Shown here in pieces: positions 33,682 to 43,770 of a stretch of DNA of 64,000 nucleotides; within the stretch, counting starts at the first letter, position 1, and each line of letters starts with the position of its first letter. This DNA is from Spirochaetae bacterium HGW-Spirochaetae-3 (GTDB taxonomy: Bacteria; Spirochaetota; Spirochaetia; Treponematales; UBA12059): contig PGXV01000001.1 in assembly GCA_002839315.1 (NCBI GenBank), positions 434,001 through 498,000 of the forward strand. The letters run 5' to 3'. The notes under the pieces are model-generated. The model searched no databases and was not told the origin of the DNA. It was given only the letters and a program-made list of their open reading frames with translations. A program made the translations under genes and the position numbers.

Positions 33682-34968
33682 CTATCCTCTCCTTCCGGGC
33701 GCTTCGAGCACCTCTTCCGGGTCCACGATCTTTCCCGCAATCGCGCTCGCCGCCGCCGTCGCGGGGCTCGCCAGGTACACCTCTGATTTCGGGTGCCCCA
33801 TCCTTCCGACGAAATTCCTGTTCGTGGTCGCTATAGCGCGCTCGCCCTCGGCGAGTATGCCCATATGGCCGCCGAGGCAGGGTCCGCAGGTCGGCGTCGA
33901 CACGATCGCCCCGGCCTCGATGAACGCCTCTATCAGGCCTTCGCGTATCGCCTGCAAGTATATTTTCTGCGTGGCGGGAAACACGATGCATCGGACCCCG
34001 TCGGCGACCCTACGCCCCTTCAGTATCTCCGCTGCGACGCGCAGGTCCTCGATGCGGCCGTTCGTGCACGAGCCTATGACGACCTGGTCTATCGCGACGA
34101 CGCCGGATCCGGAGGCGGGCCTCGTATTGGAAGGCAGGTGAGGGAACGCGACCGTCGGGCGTATCGTCGACAGGTCGATGGTGATCGTGCGCTCGTATTC
34201 GGCGTCCGGGTCGGCGGCGTACTCGACGTAGGGTCGATTCGATACGGACGCGGCCCAGGCGCGAGTCTTCTCGTCGACGGGGAATATGCCGTTCTTCGCG
34301 CCCGCCTCTATGGCCATGTTCGCGACGGTGAAGCGCTCTTCCATCGTCAGCGACGCGACGCCGGGGCCGACGAACTCCATCGACCGGTACAGCGCTCCGT
34401 CGACGCCTATCGCCCCGATGATCGACAGTATCAGGTCCTTTCCCGAGGCCCATCCGCCGAGCCCGCCATGTAGCGCGAACCGTATCGCGGAGGGCACCTT
34501 GAACCAGGCTACGCCTGTGGCCATGCCGGCCGCCATGTCGGTGGAACCGACGCCCGTAGAGAACGCGCCCGCCGCGCCGTAGGTGCAGGTATGCGAGTCG
34601 GCGCCTATGACGAGCTCCCCGGGCAGTACGAGACCGCGCTCGGGCAGCAGCGCGTGCTCGATGCCCATGCAACCGATCTCGAAATAGTTTTCAATTCCGT
34701 GCTTCCGCGCGAACTCGCGCATCGCCTTGCACTGTTCGGCGGACTCGATGTCCTTGTTGGGCGCGAAGTGATCGGGCACCAGCGCGATCTTCCCGCGATC
34801 GAATACCGCGGCGCCCGGTATCCGCTCGAACTCCCTGATGGCCACCGGCGCCGTCACGTCGTTGCCGAGCACGAGGTCGAGCCGCGCCTCTATCAGCTGC
34901 CCCGCCACTACCTCGCTCTCGCCCGAGTGCGCCGCCAGTATCTTCTGCGTCATCGTCATAGCCATCAT
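33682..34968 (-). CDS. leuC: 3-isopropylmalate dehydratase large subunit
   Basis: 428 residues from the ATG at 34968, the LeuC length for the short (homoaconitase-like) type. Cluster ligands are in [13 protein letters not shown] and [31 protein letters not shown] and the [14 protein letters not shown] segment are substrate-binding blocks. It binds a [4Fe-4S] cluster and works with LeuD. ATGA overlaps the leuA stop, giving translational coupling; an alternative longer frame (to 35361) runs through leuA and is spurious. Two further ATGs lie within the first five codons. Confidence 0.97.
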   Translation of the reverse strand: MMAMTMTQKILAAHSGESEVVAGQLIEARLDLVLGNDVTAPVAIREFERIPGAAVFDRGKIALVPDHFAPNKDIESAEQCKAMREFARKHGIENYFEIGCMGIEHALLPERGLVLPGELVIGADSHTCTYGAAGAFSTGVGSTDMAAGMATGVAWFKVPSAIRFALHGGLGGWASGKDLILSIIGAIGVDGALYRSMEFVGPGVASLTMEERFTVANMAIEAGAKNGIFPVDEKTRAWAASVSNRPYVEYAADPDAEYERTITIDLSTIRPTVAFPHLPSNTRPASGSGVVAIDQVVIGSCTNGRIEDLRVAAEILKGRRVADGVRCIVFPATQKIYLQAIREGLIEAFIEAGAIVSTPTCGPCLGGHMGILAEGERAIATTNRNFVGRMGHPKSEVYLASPATAAASAIAGKIVDPEEVLEAPGRRG

Positions 34969-36557
34969 GCGCTCCTGTCGGTCGCCGGGATATCGTCGAC
35001 CGACGCTGTCTCGGCGACCATTGCGTTTATCGCGTCGACGTACGCTCGAACGCTGGCCTCTATCACGTCGGTGGATACGCCGTAGCCGTTGTACGCTCGA
35101 CCCTCGCGCGCGAGCCTTACCCTGGCTTCGCCCTGCGCGTCCTTGCCGCCCGTTACCGAGTCGACCGAATAATCCTCGAGCGTCGCGCCCGAACCTACGA
35201 TCTTGTCGATCGCGTTGAAGCACGCGTCGACGGGGCCGTCGCCGGTCGCGACGCTTTCGACGCGGCGAGCCTCGGCTCCCCTTCCCGCCGAGACCAGGCG
35301 GACGGCGCTGGTCGCCGTTATGGTGCTGCCAGAGTTTATGATGAAGCGCTCCAGCTTCCATTCCTCCGGCCGCTCGGGAGCCGCGTCCCTGGCCAGCGCC
35401 TCGAGATCGCGATCGTTCACCGTCTTCTTCTTGTCGGCCAGCGCCTTGAACGCCTCGAACAGGCGCGCGGTCCGTTCAGTATCGAAGCGGAACCCCAGCT
35501 CGGAGAGCCGCTCGTCGAACGCGTGCCTGCCCGAATGCTTCCCGAGCACCATGCGGTTCCTGGGCAGGCCGATTGACTCCGGCGTCATGATCTCGTATGT
35601 CTTGGCGTTGGCGAGTACGCCGTGCTGGTGGATGCCCGACTCGTGCGCGAACGCGTTCTCGCCCACTATCGCCTTGTTAGGTTGTACGCGTACGCCCGTG
35701 ACCGCCGAGACGAGCCGCGAAGCGGCGTATATCTGCGTCGAATCTACGCCGCACCGTGCGCCGATGACGTCGCGTCTCGTGCGCATGGCCATGACGATCT
35801 CCTCGAGCGCCGCGTTGCCGGCCCGCTCCCCTAGCCCGTTCAGCGTGCACTCCACCTGGTCGGCGCCGGCCTCTATCGCGGCCAGGCTATTCGCGACGGC
35901 TAATCCGAGGTCATCGTGGCAATGGACGGACAGCGCCGCGGCGCCGATGTTAGGCGTACCCGCCCTCACGGCCCGTACGAGCGCGGCGTATTCGTTCGGC
36001 GTCGCGTACCCGACGGTATCGGGCATGTTCACCGTCGACGCGCCAGCCTCGATTACCGCCGTGAAGACGCGGCACAGGAACGCGGGATCGGAGCGCGACG
36101 CGTCCTCCGCTGAGAACTCTACGTCGGGGCATCGCTTTCTCGCGTAGCGGACCATCTCTACCGCCCGCTCTACGACCTCGTCAGGCTTCATGCGCAGCTT
36201 ATATTCCATATGGATAGGAGACGTGGCTATGAACGTATGGATGCGCGGCCGCTCCGCTCCCCGTAGCGCTTCCCAGGCCGCGTCGATGTCGAGTTCCACC
36301 GAGCGCGCCAGGCTCGCTAGTACGGAACCCCTGACGACCCTGGCTATCTCGCGTATCGACGCGAGGTCGCCGGGGCTGGCGATCGCGAAGCCCGCCTCTA
36401 TGACGTCGACCCCCATGGACTCGAGCCGCTTGGCGACCTCGAGCTTCTCCGCTTGGTTCATGCTGCAGCCCGGCGCCTGCTCGCCGTCGCGCAGGGTCGT
36501 ATCGAATATTGTGATGACGCGGGAATCCCCGCCTACGGCTGACACCTTGGTTTCCAT
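34965..36557 (-). CDS. leuA: 2-isopropylmalate synthase
   Basis: 530 residues. The TIM-barrel catalytic domain starts with [20 protein letters not shown]. Metal ligands include that Asp and the His pair in [15 protein letters not shown], and the Asn in [23 protein letters not shown] and [10 protein letters not shown] are typical. The C-terminal ~140 residues form the leucine-sensing dimer domain (feedback inhibition). It condenses acetyl-CoA with 2-oxoisovalerate, the first step of leucine synthesis. GGAG lies 5 bases from the ATG and can be paired with an upstream segment of the leader, so translation is probably controlled by leucine supply. Confidence 0.96.
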   Translation of the reverse strand: METKVSAVGGDSRVITIFDTTLRDGEQAPGCSMNQAEKLEVAKRLESMGVDVIEAGFAIASPGDLASIREIARVVRGSVLASLARSVELDIDAAWEALRGAERPRIHTFIATSPIHMEYKLRMKPDEVVERAVEMVRYARKRCPDVEFSAEDASRSDPAFLCRVFTAVIEAGASTVNMPDTVGYATPNEYAALVRAVRAGTPNIGAAALSVHCHDDLGLAVANSLAAIEAGADQVECTLNGLGERAGNAALEEIVMAMRTRRDVIGARCGVDSTQIYAASRLVSAVTGVRVQPNKAIVGENAFAHESGIHQHGVLANAKTYEIMTPESIGLPRNRMVLGKHSGRHAFDERLSELGFRFDTERTARLFEAFKALADKKKTVNDRDLEALARDAAPERPEEWKLERFIINSGSTITATSAVRLVSAGRGAEARRVESVATGDGPVDACFNAIDKIVGSGATLEDYSVDSVTGGKDAQGEARVRLAREGRAYNGYGVSTDVIEASVRAYVDAINAMVAETASVDDIPATDRSA

Positions 36558-36564
36558 GTTGGCT

Positions 36565-36666
36565 CCGTACCGTCCGCGCCGACCGACGGTCGGCTAATCA
36601 GGGGCGACGCCGCGTCGGGCGCCGCTCTTGACGGCCTACGGTACGGGCTTTCTCCGCCCGGCCGTC
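36565..36666 (-). promoter_or_regulatory. leuA leader: mutually exclusive hairpins over the ribosome-binding site
   Basis: Reading the - strand after the leader-peptide stop, hairpin I pairs GACGGCC (36666-36660) with GGCCGTC (36636-36630) around an inner GGGC/GCCC stem. The segment CCGTACCGT (36646-36638), partly in hairpin I, is perfectly complementary (9 bp) to ACGGTACGG (36573-36565), which overlaps the leuA GGAG site. A third, perfect 7-bp hairpin lies at 36594-36578. Hairpin I and the long-range pair cannot form together. No T-run follows, so control of translation is more likely than termination. Confidence 0.6.
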
Positions 36667-36682
36667 TGCTAGCGAAGGAGCC

Positions 36683-36781
36683 CTATATACCCAGGATAAG
36701 AAGGAGAACGGCGAGAAGGAGGGCGGAGCCGATTGAGACGCTAAGGGAAGTGGATAGTGCGGAAGAAAGATAGGCCGCCAT
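36683..36781 (-). CDS. leuL: Leucine-rich leader peptide of the leu operon
   Basis: A 32-codon frame, ATG to TAG, upstream of leuA. Ten of 32 residues are Leu, including two runs of three (codons 21-23 and 26-28) and one at 30, and five more are Val or Ile. The final 12 codons read LLLAVLLLILGI. It ends 125 bases before leuA and just before the alternative hairpins, the layout of amino-acid attenuators. No clear ribosome-binding site was found before its ATG. Symbol by analogy with enterobacterial leuL; there is no homology claim. Confidence 0.7.
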   Translation of the reverse strand: MAAYLSSALSTSLSVSIGSALLLAVLLLILGI

Positions 36782-36859
36782 AGATGTATTCAGGCCGAGA
36801 GGCGTACATCCAAGGCTTGTCGCCCGTCGGGGGCGCGCTGTGGCTATCGTCATGGGCCG

Positions 36860-36888
36860 AAGCTACCATGCGCCCGGAATCGTGTCAA
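36860..36888 (-). promoter_or_regulatory. Promoter of the leu operon
   Basis: On the - strand TTGACA (36888-36883), 17 bases and TAGCTT (36865-36860). Start of transcription would be near 36853, about 70 bases before the leader-peptide ATG. It lies within the 36782-36906 gap, which otherwise holds no gene. Confidence 0.55.
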
Positions 36889-36906
36889 GTTACTATGCGT
36901 AGAATT

Positions 36907-38406
36907 TTATTCGGCCCACGACGCGCTCATGCTCCAGAGCATGCCGCTGATAGCGTCGCCGTCGTCCAGGTCGACGGTATAGCCGTCCATACGTACCGGA
37001 TAGACGCGGACGGCGCGTATGGCGCCGCCCGATACGCCGAGCGATAGTACCATCGACTCGAGCCCCTTGGGGTTGTCCTCGATATCGTCGAACACGAAGT
37101 TACCCAGCGAGTAGACGATCAGGCCGGAGCGCTCCGCGCCAGAGTACCATTCCATCGGCTGAAGCACGTGGGGATGGTGGCCCAGAACGATATCGGCGCC
37201 TGCGTCGATAAGCGAACGGTACAGCGTCGTCTGAACGCCGTACGGGCCGTAGGTATACTCGAGCCCCGCGTGAACGGAGACGACGAGCAGGCTCCCGTTC
37301 CGGCTACCGTCCTGTCGGCGCGCCTTCATCGCGGACGAGACGGCCTCTACGGCGGCGGCGTCCGCCCACAGCAAGCCGGGCTCGCCCCGCTGGATCGACG
37401 CATGCGCAAGGCCGCTGAAGCCGGTGCGTTCCACCGGGAAGGCGCCGAGAGCCCATAGCGATACGCGCTCGGCGCCGGACGACCACTCGAACGGCCTTAC
37501 CGCCTCGTCCCAGCTGGATCCCGCGCCGACGAACGGCATCCCCGAGGCCTTGAGCGCCGCCAGGGTATCCGAGAACCCGACCTCGGTAAAATCGAACACA
37601 TGGTTATTGGACAGGCTGACGACGTCTATGCCGCTCGCCGATAGCGGCGCGAGCGCGGCGGCCGGAGTCCTGAACCTGAAGGTCTTGGGCCATTCGGTAC
37701 CGCGATCGGTCACGGCCGTCTCGAGGTTGGCGACGAGTAGATCCTGCCGCAGCATCGCGGGTAGCGCCCGCTTGAACACCTTCTCGGGGCCGTCCGGTTC
37801 CAGGAGCATGGCTGACGTCCCCTTCCCGGGCATCACGTCGCCTATCGCGCCTAGCCAGGTCAGTCCGACCGGCGCGGGATCCACGACAAAACCGGCCAGG
37901 TATTCCGCAGCGGCCGCGGCGAGGCGGCCGCCCGGATCGCGGCCGGTAACGCGGGCCGTCACGACGACGCGCCGGACTAGAGGATAGCCCGCCTCGCCCG
38001 GGAACAGGCCGCCGTACGCGAGCGCCTTACGCGGCAGGCGGATAGAGTCGAGCGGCTCGGACCGCGCGACGGCCTCCTCGAGGTCGATCGCGGACGGATC
38101 GATCGATTCTCGCGGATCGAGCCAATCGACGGGAAACGCGTAGTACGACGCGGACACGATCCGCCGCAGGTCGCCCGCCCGGGCGCATGCGTCATCGGCG
38201 TCCAGGGCGCCCCATTCCACGGCTGCCGACACCGCGATACCGGCGTCGCCGTCCGGGGCGGGCTTCCACGATCCGGGCGCGGCCGGGGCGGATACGCCGA
38301 GCGCGTCGAGGGATCCGTCTATAGCGTAGCTAGGGGAGAACGCGCAGGAGGCGGCGACGGCCGCGACGCCGAGCAGGCAGGTCGTGAGTATAATCCTGGA
38401 ATTCAT
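36907..38406 (-). CDS. CapA-family lipoprotein (poly-gamma-glutamate-type metallophosphoesterase fold)
   Basis: 499 residues. The N-terminal signal ends at VAASC (Cys ~21), so it is membrane-anchored. Residues ~30-190 are a variable domain. From ~195 the PGA_cap/CapA calcineurin-like fold is complete: GAIGDVMPGKG, a VANLETAVTD block, SLSNNHVFDF, a VSVHAGLEYTYGP block, then GHHPHVLQPMEWYSGAERSG and VYSLGNFVFD. Family members act in capsule polyglutamate synthesis or as cell-surface hydrolases; many uncharacterised copies exist outside capsule loci, and no capB/capC gene is near. It is upstream of and co-directional with the leu operon but has a separate promoter between. Confidence 0.9.
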   Translation of the reverse strand: MNSRIILTTCLLGVAAVAASCAFSPSYAIDGSLDALGVSAPAAPGSWKPAPDGDAGIAVSAAVEWGALDADDACARAGDLRRIVSASYYAFPVDWLDPRESIDPSAIDLEEAVARSEPLDSIRLPRKALAYGGLFPGEAGYPLVRRVVVTARVTGRDPGGRLAAAAAEYLAGFVVDPAPVGLTWLGAIGDVMPGKGTSAMLLEPDGPEKVFKRALPAMLRQDLLVANLETAVTDRGTEWPKTFRFRTPAAALAPLSASGIDVVSLSNNHVFDFTEVGFSDTLAALKASGMPFVGAGSSWDEAVRPFEWSSGAERVSLWALGAFPVERTGFSGLAHASIQRGEPGLLWADAAAVEAVSSAMKARRQDGSRNGSLLVVSVHAGLEYTYGPYGVQTTLYRSLIDAGADIVLGHHPHVLQPMEWYSGAERSGLIVYSLGNFVFDDIEDNPKGLESMVLSLGVSGGAIRAVRVYPVRMDGYTVDLDDGDAISGMLWSMSASWAE

Positions 38407-38486
38407 TTCGCCCCCATGGCCCGCAAGATCATGGGGGCGAGGATATACGCACGGTCACGCTCGGTCAACGCCGCGATGGCTATCCC

Positions 38487-40136
38487 CTATTGAACGGTGG
38501 TGCCCTTGTCCGGGCGCTCGGGATAGAGGAAGCGCTTGATCTTCTGGGTCGGCGTCTTCTCGAAGGAATCCCTCTGGTGCTCTACCTTGCATATCCGGCA
38601 GAAGGTCGCGAGCCTCTGGTTCGCCTCCTTCTTTATCGAGTCGAGCAGGTCTGCGACGACGCGCTCCGCCTGGTCCACGCCGGACTTGACCATCGCGACG
38701 GCCTCCGCGATAGCCTCCGGCCTGAGGTGAACGAGCGCTGTCAGGCCTTCGGCGCTCCGGTACACGAGGGCCTCCTGAACATGGGGAGACCTATTGAGGA
38801 CGGCTTCTATCTCCTCGGGGTAGATATTCTCTCCCGAGGCCCCGAGTATCATGTTCTTGGACCTGCCGCGAACGAAGAAGTATCCGCGCTCATCCTCGTA
38901 CCCGAGGTCGCCCGTCCTGAAGAAACCGTCCGAGGTGAAGCACTCCGCGGTCTTGGCGGGATCCAGGTAATAGCCGGGACCGACCATCGGGCCGCGCACC
39001 TGTATCTCCCCGACGAGGACGGACTGATCGTCGTCCGCCGGCCTATTATCGGCGAGGCGAATTTCCGCGCCCGGCAGCGCCGGGCCCGCGGCGCGCGGCC
39101 TGGTCTTCCCGACCGCCGACGCGGCGATGATAGGCGCCGTCTCGGTGAGCCCGTAGCCGATGGCGTACGGCCACTTGACGGCCCTGAGGAATAGCTCTAC
39201 CTCGGGATCGAGAGGAGCGCCCCCTATCCCGAAGAACCGGATGCGGCCGCCGAACGAGCGATACAGCTTGGCCCCGGCGAGCCGCTCCAGCAGGGGGCGC
39301 AGGAGGGGGTTGCGATACGCGCGCATCTTCTCGAGCGCCGGCTTGACCGCCTGGCGGTACGTCTTCTCTATGACGAGGGGGACCGACAGCATGATGGTAG
39401 GCCTTATCGACGCCAGCGCGGGCATCAGGGCGGACGCCGACGGCGGGCGATCGAGATACCTGATCTGGGAACCGCTCATCATCGGGATGAGGAAGCCTAT
39501 CGTATACTCGTAGGCGTGGGCCAGCGGCAGGATGGACAGGAGCACGTCGTCGGTATCGAGGACGATTATCGAAGAGCATGCCAGCGCGTCGGCGATATAG
39601 TTCCGATGAGTCAGCATCACGCCTTTGGGATTGCCGGTCGTGCCCGACGTATAGACGATAGCGGCCAGGTCGTCGGGAGACGTCTTCGGCAGCTCGATAT
39701 CGGCCGTCGCGCGGTCCAGCTCCGCATCGAGAGCGGAAAGCTCCTCTATCGCCAGGACGGCGGCCTTCGTCCCATCGAGCTTGCGGACCTGCTTGGCCGA
39801 TGAGAACGCGGCCTTGGCGCCGGAATGGGCCAGTATCTCGAGTATCTGCTGCGCGCCGAAATCGACGAGCAACGGTACGGCGACGGCGCCGGCCCGCGCG
39901 ATTCCGAACGAGGCTATACCCCATTCGGGGCGACTCTCGGACAGGATGGCGACCCGGTCGCCCTTGCCGACGCCCATCGAGGCTAGCCTGGACGCGACGC
40001 GGCGGGTCTGCATCTCTAGCTCTCGATACCCTAATACGTCTCCGCCGGCCATACCGAGAGCGGGCCTGTCGCCGTATTCGGCCGCGCCGAGAGGCGCTAT
40101 GTCGGCTATCGTGTGCTTGTCGTAGTCGTATACCAT
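38487..40136 (-). CDS. AMP-dependent acyl-CoA synthetase / ligase
   Basis: 549 residues of the ANL superfamily. The P-loop-like motif is IVYTSGTTGNPKGVMLTHRN, A5 is GYGLTETAPIIAAS, then an FFRTGDLGYEDERGYFFV hinge, and A10-like GASGENIYPEEIEAVLNRS with a catalytic Lys in a FEKTPTQKIKRF tail. It resembles long-chain fatty-acyl-CoA synthetases (FadD15-like). It activates a fatty or other carboxylic acid through an acyl-adenylate, probably at the cytoplasmic face of the membrane. GAGGAT precedes the ATG. Chain length is not readable; no acyl-carrier gene lies beside it. Confidence 0.93.
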   Translation of the reverse strand: MVYDYDKHTIADIAPLGAAEYGDRPALGMAGGDVLGYRELEMQTRRVASRLASMGVGKGDRVAILSESRPEWGIASFGIARAGAVAVPLLVDFGAQQILEILAHSGAKAAFSSAKQVRKLDGTKAAVLAIEELSALDAELDRATADIELPKTSPDDLAAIVYTSGTTGNPKGVMLTHRNYIADALACSSIIVLDTDDVLLSILPLAHAYEYTIGFLIPMMSGSQIRYLDRPPSASALMPALASIRPTIMLSVPLVIEKTYRQAVKPALEKMRAYRNPLLRPLLERLAGAKLYRSFGGRIRFFGIGGAPLDPEVELFLRAVKWPYAIGYGLTETAPIIAASAVGKTRPRAAGPALPGAEIRLADNRPADDDQSVLVGEIQVRGPMVGPGYYLDPAKTAECFTSDGFFRTGDLGYEDERGYFFVRGRSKNMILGASGENIYPEEIEAVLNRSPHVQEALVYRSAEGLTALVHLRPEAIAEAVAMVKSGVDQAERVVADLLDSIKKEANQRLATFCRICKVEHQRDSFEKTPTQKIKRFLYPERPDKGTTVQ

Positions 40137-40226
40137 ATTAAATCCTCGGCGGATTAGACCGCCGGAACGCTGTATGGTTGCAAATTCCAGTTGCGCCCGG
40201 CGAATATTCGTCGGATGGACGGCGCA

Positions 40227-41222
40227 TTATCCTAGTATCGCCTCTATGCGACTCAATTCCTCGGCGCTGAATCCGGTATTCGCGGCGGCGGCCACGTTCT
40301 CGACTATCTGCTCAGGACGGCTCGCGCCTATGAGCGCGCTCGTCACCCGGGCGTCCCGTAGGCACCAGGCGATAGCCATCTGCGCCAGGCTCTGCCCCCT
40401 GTCGCGGGCCACTTCCGCCAGCGCGCGGACCATGTCCAGCACGGCCGGGGTCACCTGCTCCGCCTTGAGGAAAGGACTGGCGGACGCCGCGCGCGAGTCC
40501 GCCGGTATTCCCGACAGGTACTTGTCGGTCAGCAGCCCCTGCGCGAGTGGCATGAAGGCGATGACGCCTATGCCCTCTGACGCGCACGCGTCGAGCAAGC
40601 CGCGCTCCGGCGTCCTCTCGAGCATATGGTACTTGGGCTGATGGATAAGGCACGGCACGCCGAGCGAACGCAGTATTGCGCTGGCCTCGCGGGTTTTTTC
40701 GGCCGGATAGTTCGAGAGGCCGACGTACAAGGCCTTGCCGGAACGGACCGCGTGAGCGAGCGCGCCCATCGTCTCCTCGAGCGGCGTCGCCGGGTCCGGC
40801 CTATGCGAGTAGAAGATGTCTACGTACTCGGTACCGAGCCGCTTGAGGCTCTGGTCCAGGCTGGCTAGCAAGTATTTCCTGGAACCGTGGTCGCCGTAGG
40901 GGCCCGGCCACATGGTATAGCCCGCCTTGGTAGAGATGACGAGCTCGTCCCTGTAGGGCCCGAGGTCGTCGCGGAGAAGCCGGCCCAGCGTCTCCTCGGC
41001 GGCTCCCGGCGGAGGGCCGTAATTATTCGCCGCGTCGAAATGGGTGACGCCGAGGTCGAAGGCGGTCCTCGCCATCGCCCTTGCGTTATCGTAACTGCGG
41101 TCGTCGCCGAAGTTATGCCACAGGCCCAGCGATATCGCCGGCAGATCGAGGCCCGACGCCCCGCATCGCCGATACGGCATGTCCGAATACCTGGTCCCGC
41201 TCGCTTCGTACGGCATGGTCAC
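40227..41222 (-). CDS. Aldo/keto reductase, YghZ-like
   Basis: 331 residues, the length of the YghZ/Gpr (L-glyceraldehyde-3-phosphate reductase) subgroup. MPYRRCGASGLDLPAISLGL starts the barrel. The catalytic Tyr is in HFDAANNYGPPPGAAE (Asp and Tyr of the tetrad), the Lys in VISTKAGY and the His in DIFYSHRPDP. The NADPH site is RDARVTSALIGASRPEQI. Likely a cytoplasmic NADPH-dependent reductase of methylglyoxal or sugar aldehydes. AAGGAG precedes the ATG. Divergent from ackA. Confidence 0.94.
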   Translation of the reverse strand: MTMPYEASGTRYSDMPYRRCGASGLDLPAISLGLWHNFGDDRSYDNARAMARTAFDLGVTHFDAANNYGPPPGAAEETLGRLLRDDLGPYRDELVISTKAGYTMWPGPYGDHGSRKYLLASLDQSLKRLGTEYVDIFYSHRPDPATPLEETMGALAHAVRSGKALYVGLSNYPAEKTREASAILRSLGVPCLIHQPKYHMLERTPERGLLDACASEGIGVIAFMPLAQGLLTDKYLSGIPADSRAASASPFLKAEQVTPAVLDMVRALAEVARDRGQSLAQMAIAWCLRDARVTSALIGASRPEQIVENVAAAANTGFSAEELSRIEAILG

Positions 41223-41342
41223 TCCTTAATCGCGAAACAGTAATCTTCGTAATACGATTATATCGATTGATGAAATATCTTTCATGTTTTATCATCGAAC
41301 GGTCGCCAGCGACGTTGCCGCTACGATCGAAAGGATAATGTA

Positions 41343-42566
41343 ATGGACACGAAAAATCAGAAGAAGGTCCTCGTGCTCAATAGCGGTAGTTCATCGCTCA
41401 AGTACGAGGTATTCCTTATGCCCGACAAACAGAGCCTCGGCAAGGGCGCCGTAGAACGGATCGGCGAACCCAAGGGCATCCTGACCCAGAGCTCTCCTAC
41501 CGGCTCCATAAAGATCGAAGAGGCCTTCGCCGACCATAAGCACGCGATGCTTCGCGTCGGCCAAGCCCTCGTCGATCCGCATAAGGGTATACTCGGGAAG
41601 ATCGACGAAATAGAAGCCATAGGCCATCGGGTCGTGCACGGCGGCGAGCGGTTCGCCAGCTCCGTCAAGATAGACGACGACGTTATCAAGGCGCTAGTGG
41701 ATAACATCGAGCTGGCGCCCCTTCACAACCCGGCCAACCTGACCGGCATACGGGAGGCCGAGCAGCTATGGCCAGGCGTTCCGCAGGTGGGCGTATTCGA
41801 CACGGCCTTCCACCAGACCATGGCGCCGACGGCCTACCTCTATGGTCTCCCGAGGGAGCTCTACGACAAGTACCGGATAAGGCGCTACGGCTTCCACGGT
41901 ACCAGCCACCGCTACGTCGCGTCGCGGGCACTCGAGCTGCTCGGGCGCAAGGCCGAGAATACCAACCTGATAACCTGCCACCTGGGCAACGGCGCCTCCA
42001 TCACCGCCATAGAGGGCGGCCGCTCCATAGATACGTCGATGGGCTTCACGCCCCTCGAGGGCCTGATGATGGGCACGCGCTCCGGCGACTTCGACCCGGC
42101 CATCCTCGGGTTCCTCATGGATCGCGGCTACTCCGCCGCGGACCTGACGACGATGATCAACAAGAAGAGCGGCCTCCTCGGCCTGTCAGGCATATCCAAC
42201 GATCTACGCGACCTTGAGGCCGCCGCCGACAAGGGCATACGCAACGCCGTAGAGGCGCTCGACGTCTACGCGCACCGGGTGCGCCAGTACATCGGCGCCT
42301 ATATGGCCGAGCTCGTCAAGGTAGATGCCATCGTATTCACCGGAGGCCTCGGCCAGCACGGCGTCAGGATGCGCGAGCGTATCTGCCACCGCCTCGAGAA
42401 TATCGGCATCATGATGGACTACGAGGCCAACCGCGACGACGGATCCGGAGAGGGCGTCGTATCGCAGCCGTTCTCGCCGACCGCCATACTCGTCGTCCCG
42501 ACCAACGAGGAGCTCCAGATCGCCATGGACGCGTACGAGCTCCTGTTCGAGGCACCCGAGGCCTAG
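41343..42566 (+). CDS. ackA: Acetate kinase
   Basis: 407 residues. VLNSGSSSLKYEVF is the N-terminal phosphate-1 block. GHRVVHGGERF, FHGTSHRYVASRALE, the ITCHLGNGASITAI block and SMGFTPLEGLMMGTRSGDFD give the substrate and ADP contacts. IVFTGGLGQHGVRMRE is the C-terminal adenosine block. It converts acetyl phosphate and ADP to acetate and ATP, the last energy-conserving step of fermentation. Phosphotransacetylase is not in the window. AAAGGA precedes the ATG. The stop codon shares the tetranucleotide CTAG with the stop of the convergent MFS gene. Confidence 0.98.
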   Translation: MDTKNQKKVLVLNSGSSSLKYEVFLMPDKQSLGKGAVERIGEPKGILTQSSPTGSIKIEEAFADHKHAMLRVGQALVDPHKGILGKIDEIEAIGHRVVHGGERFASSVKIDDDVIKALVDNIELAPLHNPANLTGIREAEQLWPGVPQVGVFDTAFHQTMAPTAYLYGLPRELYDKYRIRRYGFHGTSHRYVASRALELLGRKAENTNLITCHLGNGASITAIEGGRSIDTSMGFTPLEGLMMGTRSGDFDPAILGFLMDRGYSAADLTTMINKKSGLLGLSGISNDLRDLEAAADKGIRNAVEALDVYAHRVRQYIGAYMAELVKVDAIVFTGGLGQHGVRMRERICHRLENIGIMMDYEANRDDGSGEGVVSQPFSPTAILVVPTNEELQIAMDAYELLFEAPEA

Positions 42567-43768
42567 GCGCTCGGCCCGGGCGACGGCGCCCGGGTCAGCG
42601 AGTCGAGCATGGCGATCATAGCCGCGAGGGCGGCTATGAAGCCTATGACCGCCGGCCCGAGCACCTCGAGCCCGAGGCGCGCGGCCGCGAGACCGACGAG
42701 ACCGGGGAAGAACGACGCGCCGAGCATCGCCGCCGCCATCTGGAACCCGATGACGGTCCGGTAGACGTCGCCTCCGAAACGCCTCGGCGTCTCGTGCATG
42801 AGTCCCGGATAGATGGGCGCGAAGCCCAATCCGAGCAAGAACAGCCCCGGCGCCGAGAGCCATAGCGGCCCGCGTATAGCGAACAGCGCGGCGCCGACCG
42901 TCGCGACGCCCATCCCTATCCATACCATGCGACGATTGCCCAGACGATCGGATACGAACCCGGTCAATACCCGTCCCGACATGATGCCGCCGAAGTACAG
43001 GGACATGAGCGCCCCCGCGTAACCGGCGCTCGCTCCCCGTGCCTCGACCAGCAGCGACGCCGCCCACATGATCACCGAGCACTCGCAAGCCGAGTACAGC
43101 GCGTACGCCGCTATCTGCATCGCCGCCGCCGCGCGTAACGACGCTTCGCCGACCGTCGGCGAGAATCTATCATCCCCGCGAGATTCGGCGGCGGACGAAT
43201 ACCGGCCGCGCCGTTCGTCGTCACGCCTCCAGAGCCCCAGCGTAAGGATGAATATAAGGGCCAAGGAGCACTGTACGATGCTGATAACGCGATAGCCGAG
43301 CCGGTATGAACCCCAGTCGACTATCGCTACGGACATCACGACGGGACCGAGCGTCGCGCCGACGCCCCAGGACGCGTGTAGCCAGTTCATATGGCGCGAC
43401 GCGTAATGCGCTGCGACGTGGGCGTTAAGCGAGGAGTCAACCGCGCCTTGCCCGAAACCGAGCGGTAGCGCCGCGACGATGACCCAAGCGAACGACGGAG
43501 CCAGTGAATAGCCGGCCAGGCCCAGCGCAGTGAGCACGCAGCTGGCGGCGACGACGCGGCCGGTACCGAAGCGCTTGGTCACGTATACGCTTCCCATGCT
43601 CGATATCGCCGAGCAGACGGTCAGTACTACCGCTATGAGTCCCGCCGCCTCCAGCGGCGCGCCGACCGCCGAGCGGAACGTCGGCCACGCGACGCCGAGC
43701 GTGGAATCCGGCAACCCGAGGCTAATGAACGCTAAATAGATCATCGCGAGCAGTATCGGAGACGCCAT
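42563..43768 (-). CDS. MFS transporter, probably sugar
   Basis: 401 residues with twelve hydrophobic segments in two halves. The loop between helices 2 and 3 carries YVTKRFGTGRVV, a version of the MFS motif A (GxLaDrxGrr); the C-half equivalent is GFVSDRLGNRRMV. Members of this branch resemble fucose/hexose permeases (FucP/NanT type) and YfkF-like exporters. It begins 2 bases after the ROK regulator stop in the same direction, so transport of a sugar sensed by that regulator is the natural inference. AGGGG precedes the ATG. Confidence 0.9.
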   Translation of the reverse strand: MASPILLAMIYLAFISLGLPDSTLGVAWPTFRSAVGAPLEAAGLIAVVLTVCSAISSMGSVYVTKRFGTGRVVAASCVLTALGLAGYSLAPSFAWVIVAALPLGFGQGAVDSSLNAHVAAHYASRHMNWLHASWGVGATLGPVVMSVAIVDWGSYRLGYRVISIVQCSLALIFILTLGLWRRDDERRGRYSSAAESRGDDRFSPTVGEASLRAAAAMQIAAYALYSACECSVIMWAASLLVEARGASAGYAGALMSLYFGGIMSGRVLTGFVSDRLGNRRMVWIGMGVATVGAALFAIRGPLWLSAPGLFLLGLGFAPIYPGLMHETPRRFGGDVYRTVIGFQMAAAMLGASFFPGLVGLAAARLGLEVLGPAVIGFIAALAAMIAMLDSLTRAPSPGPSA

Positions 43769-43770
43769 GA

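Noticed and set aside
33682-35361. 559-codon version of leuC
   Set aside because: The first 130 codons are a shadow of leuA; the ATG at 34968 overlaps the leuA stop as expected in a coupled operon.
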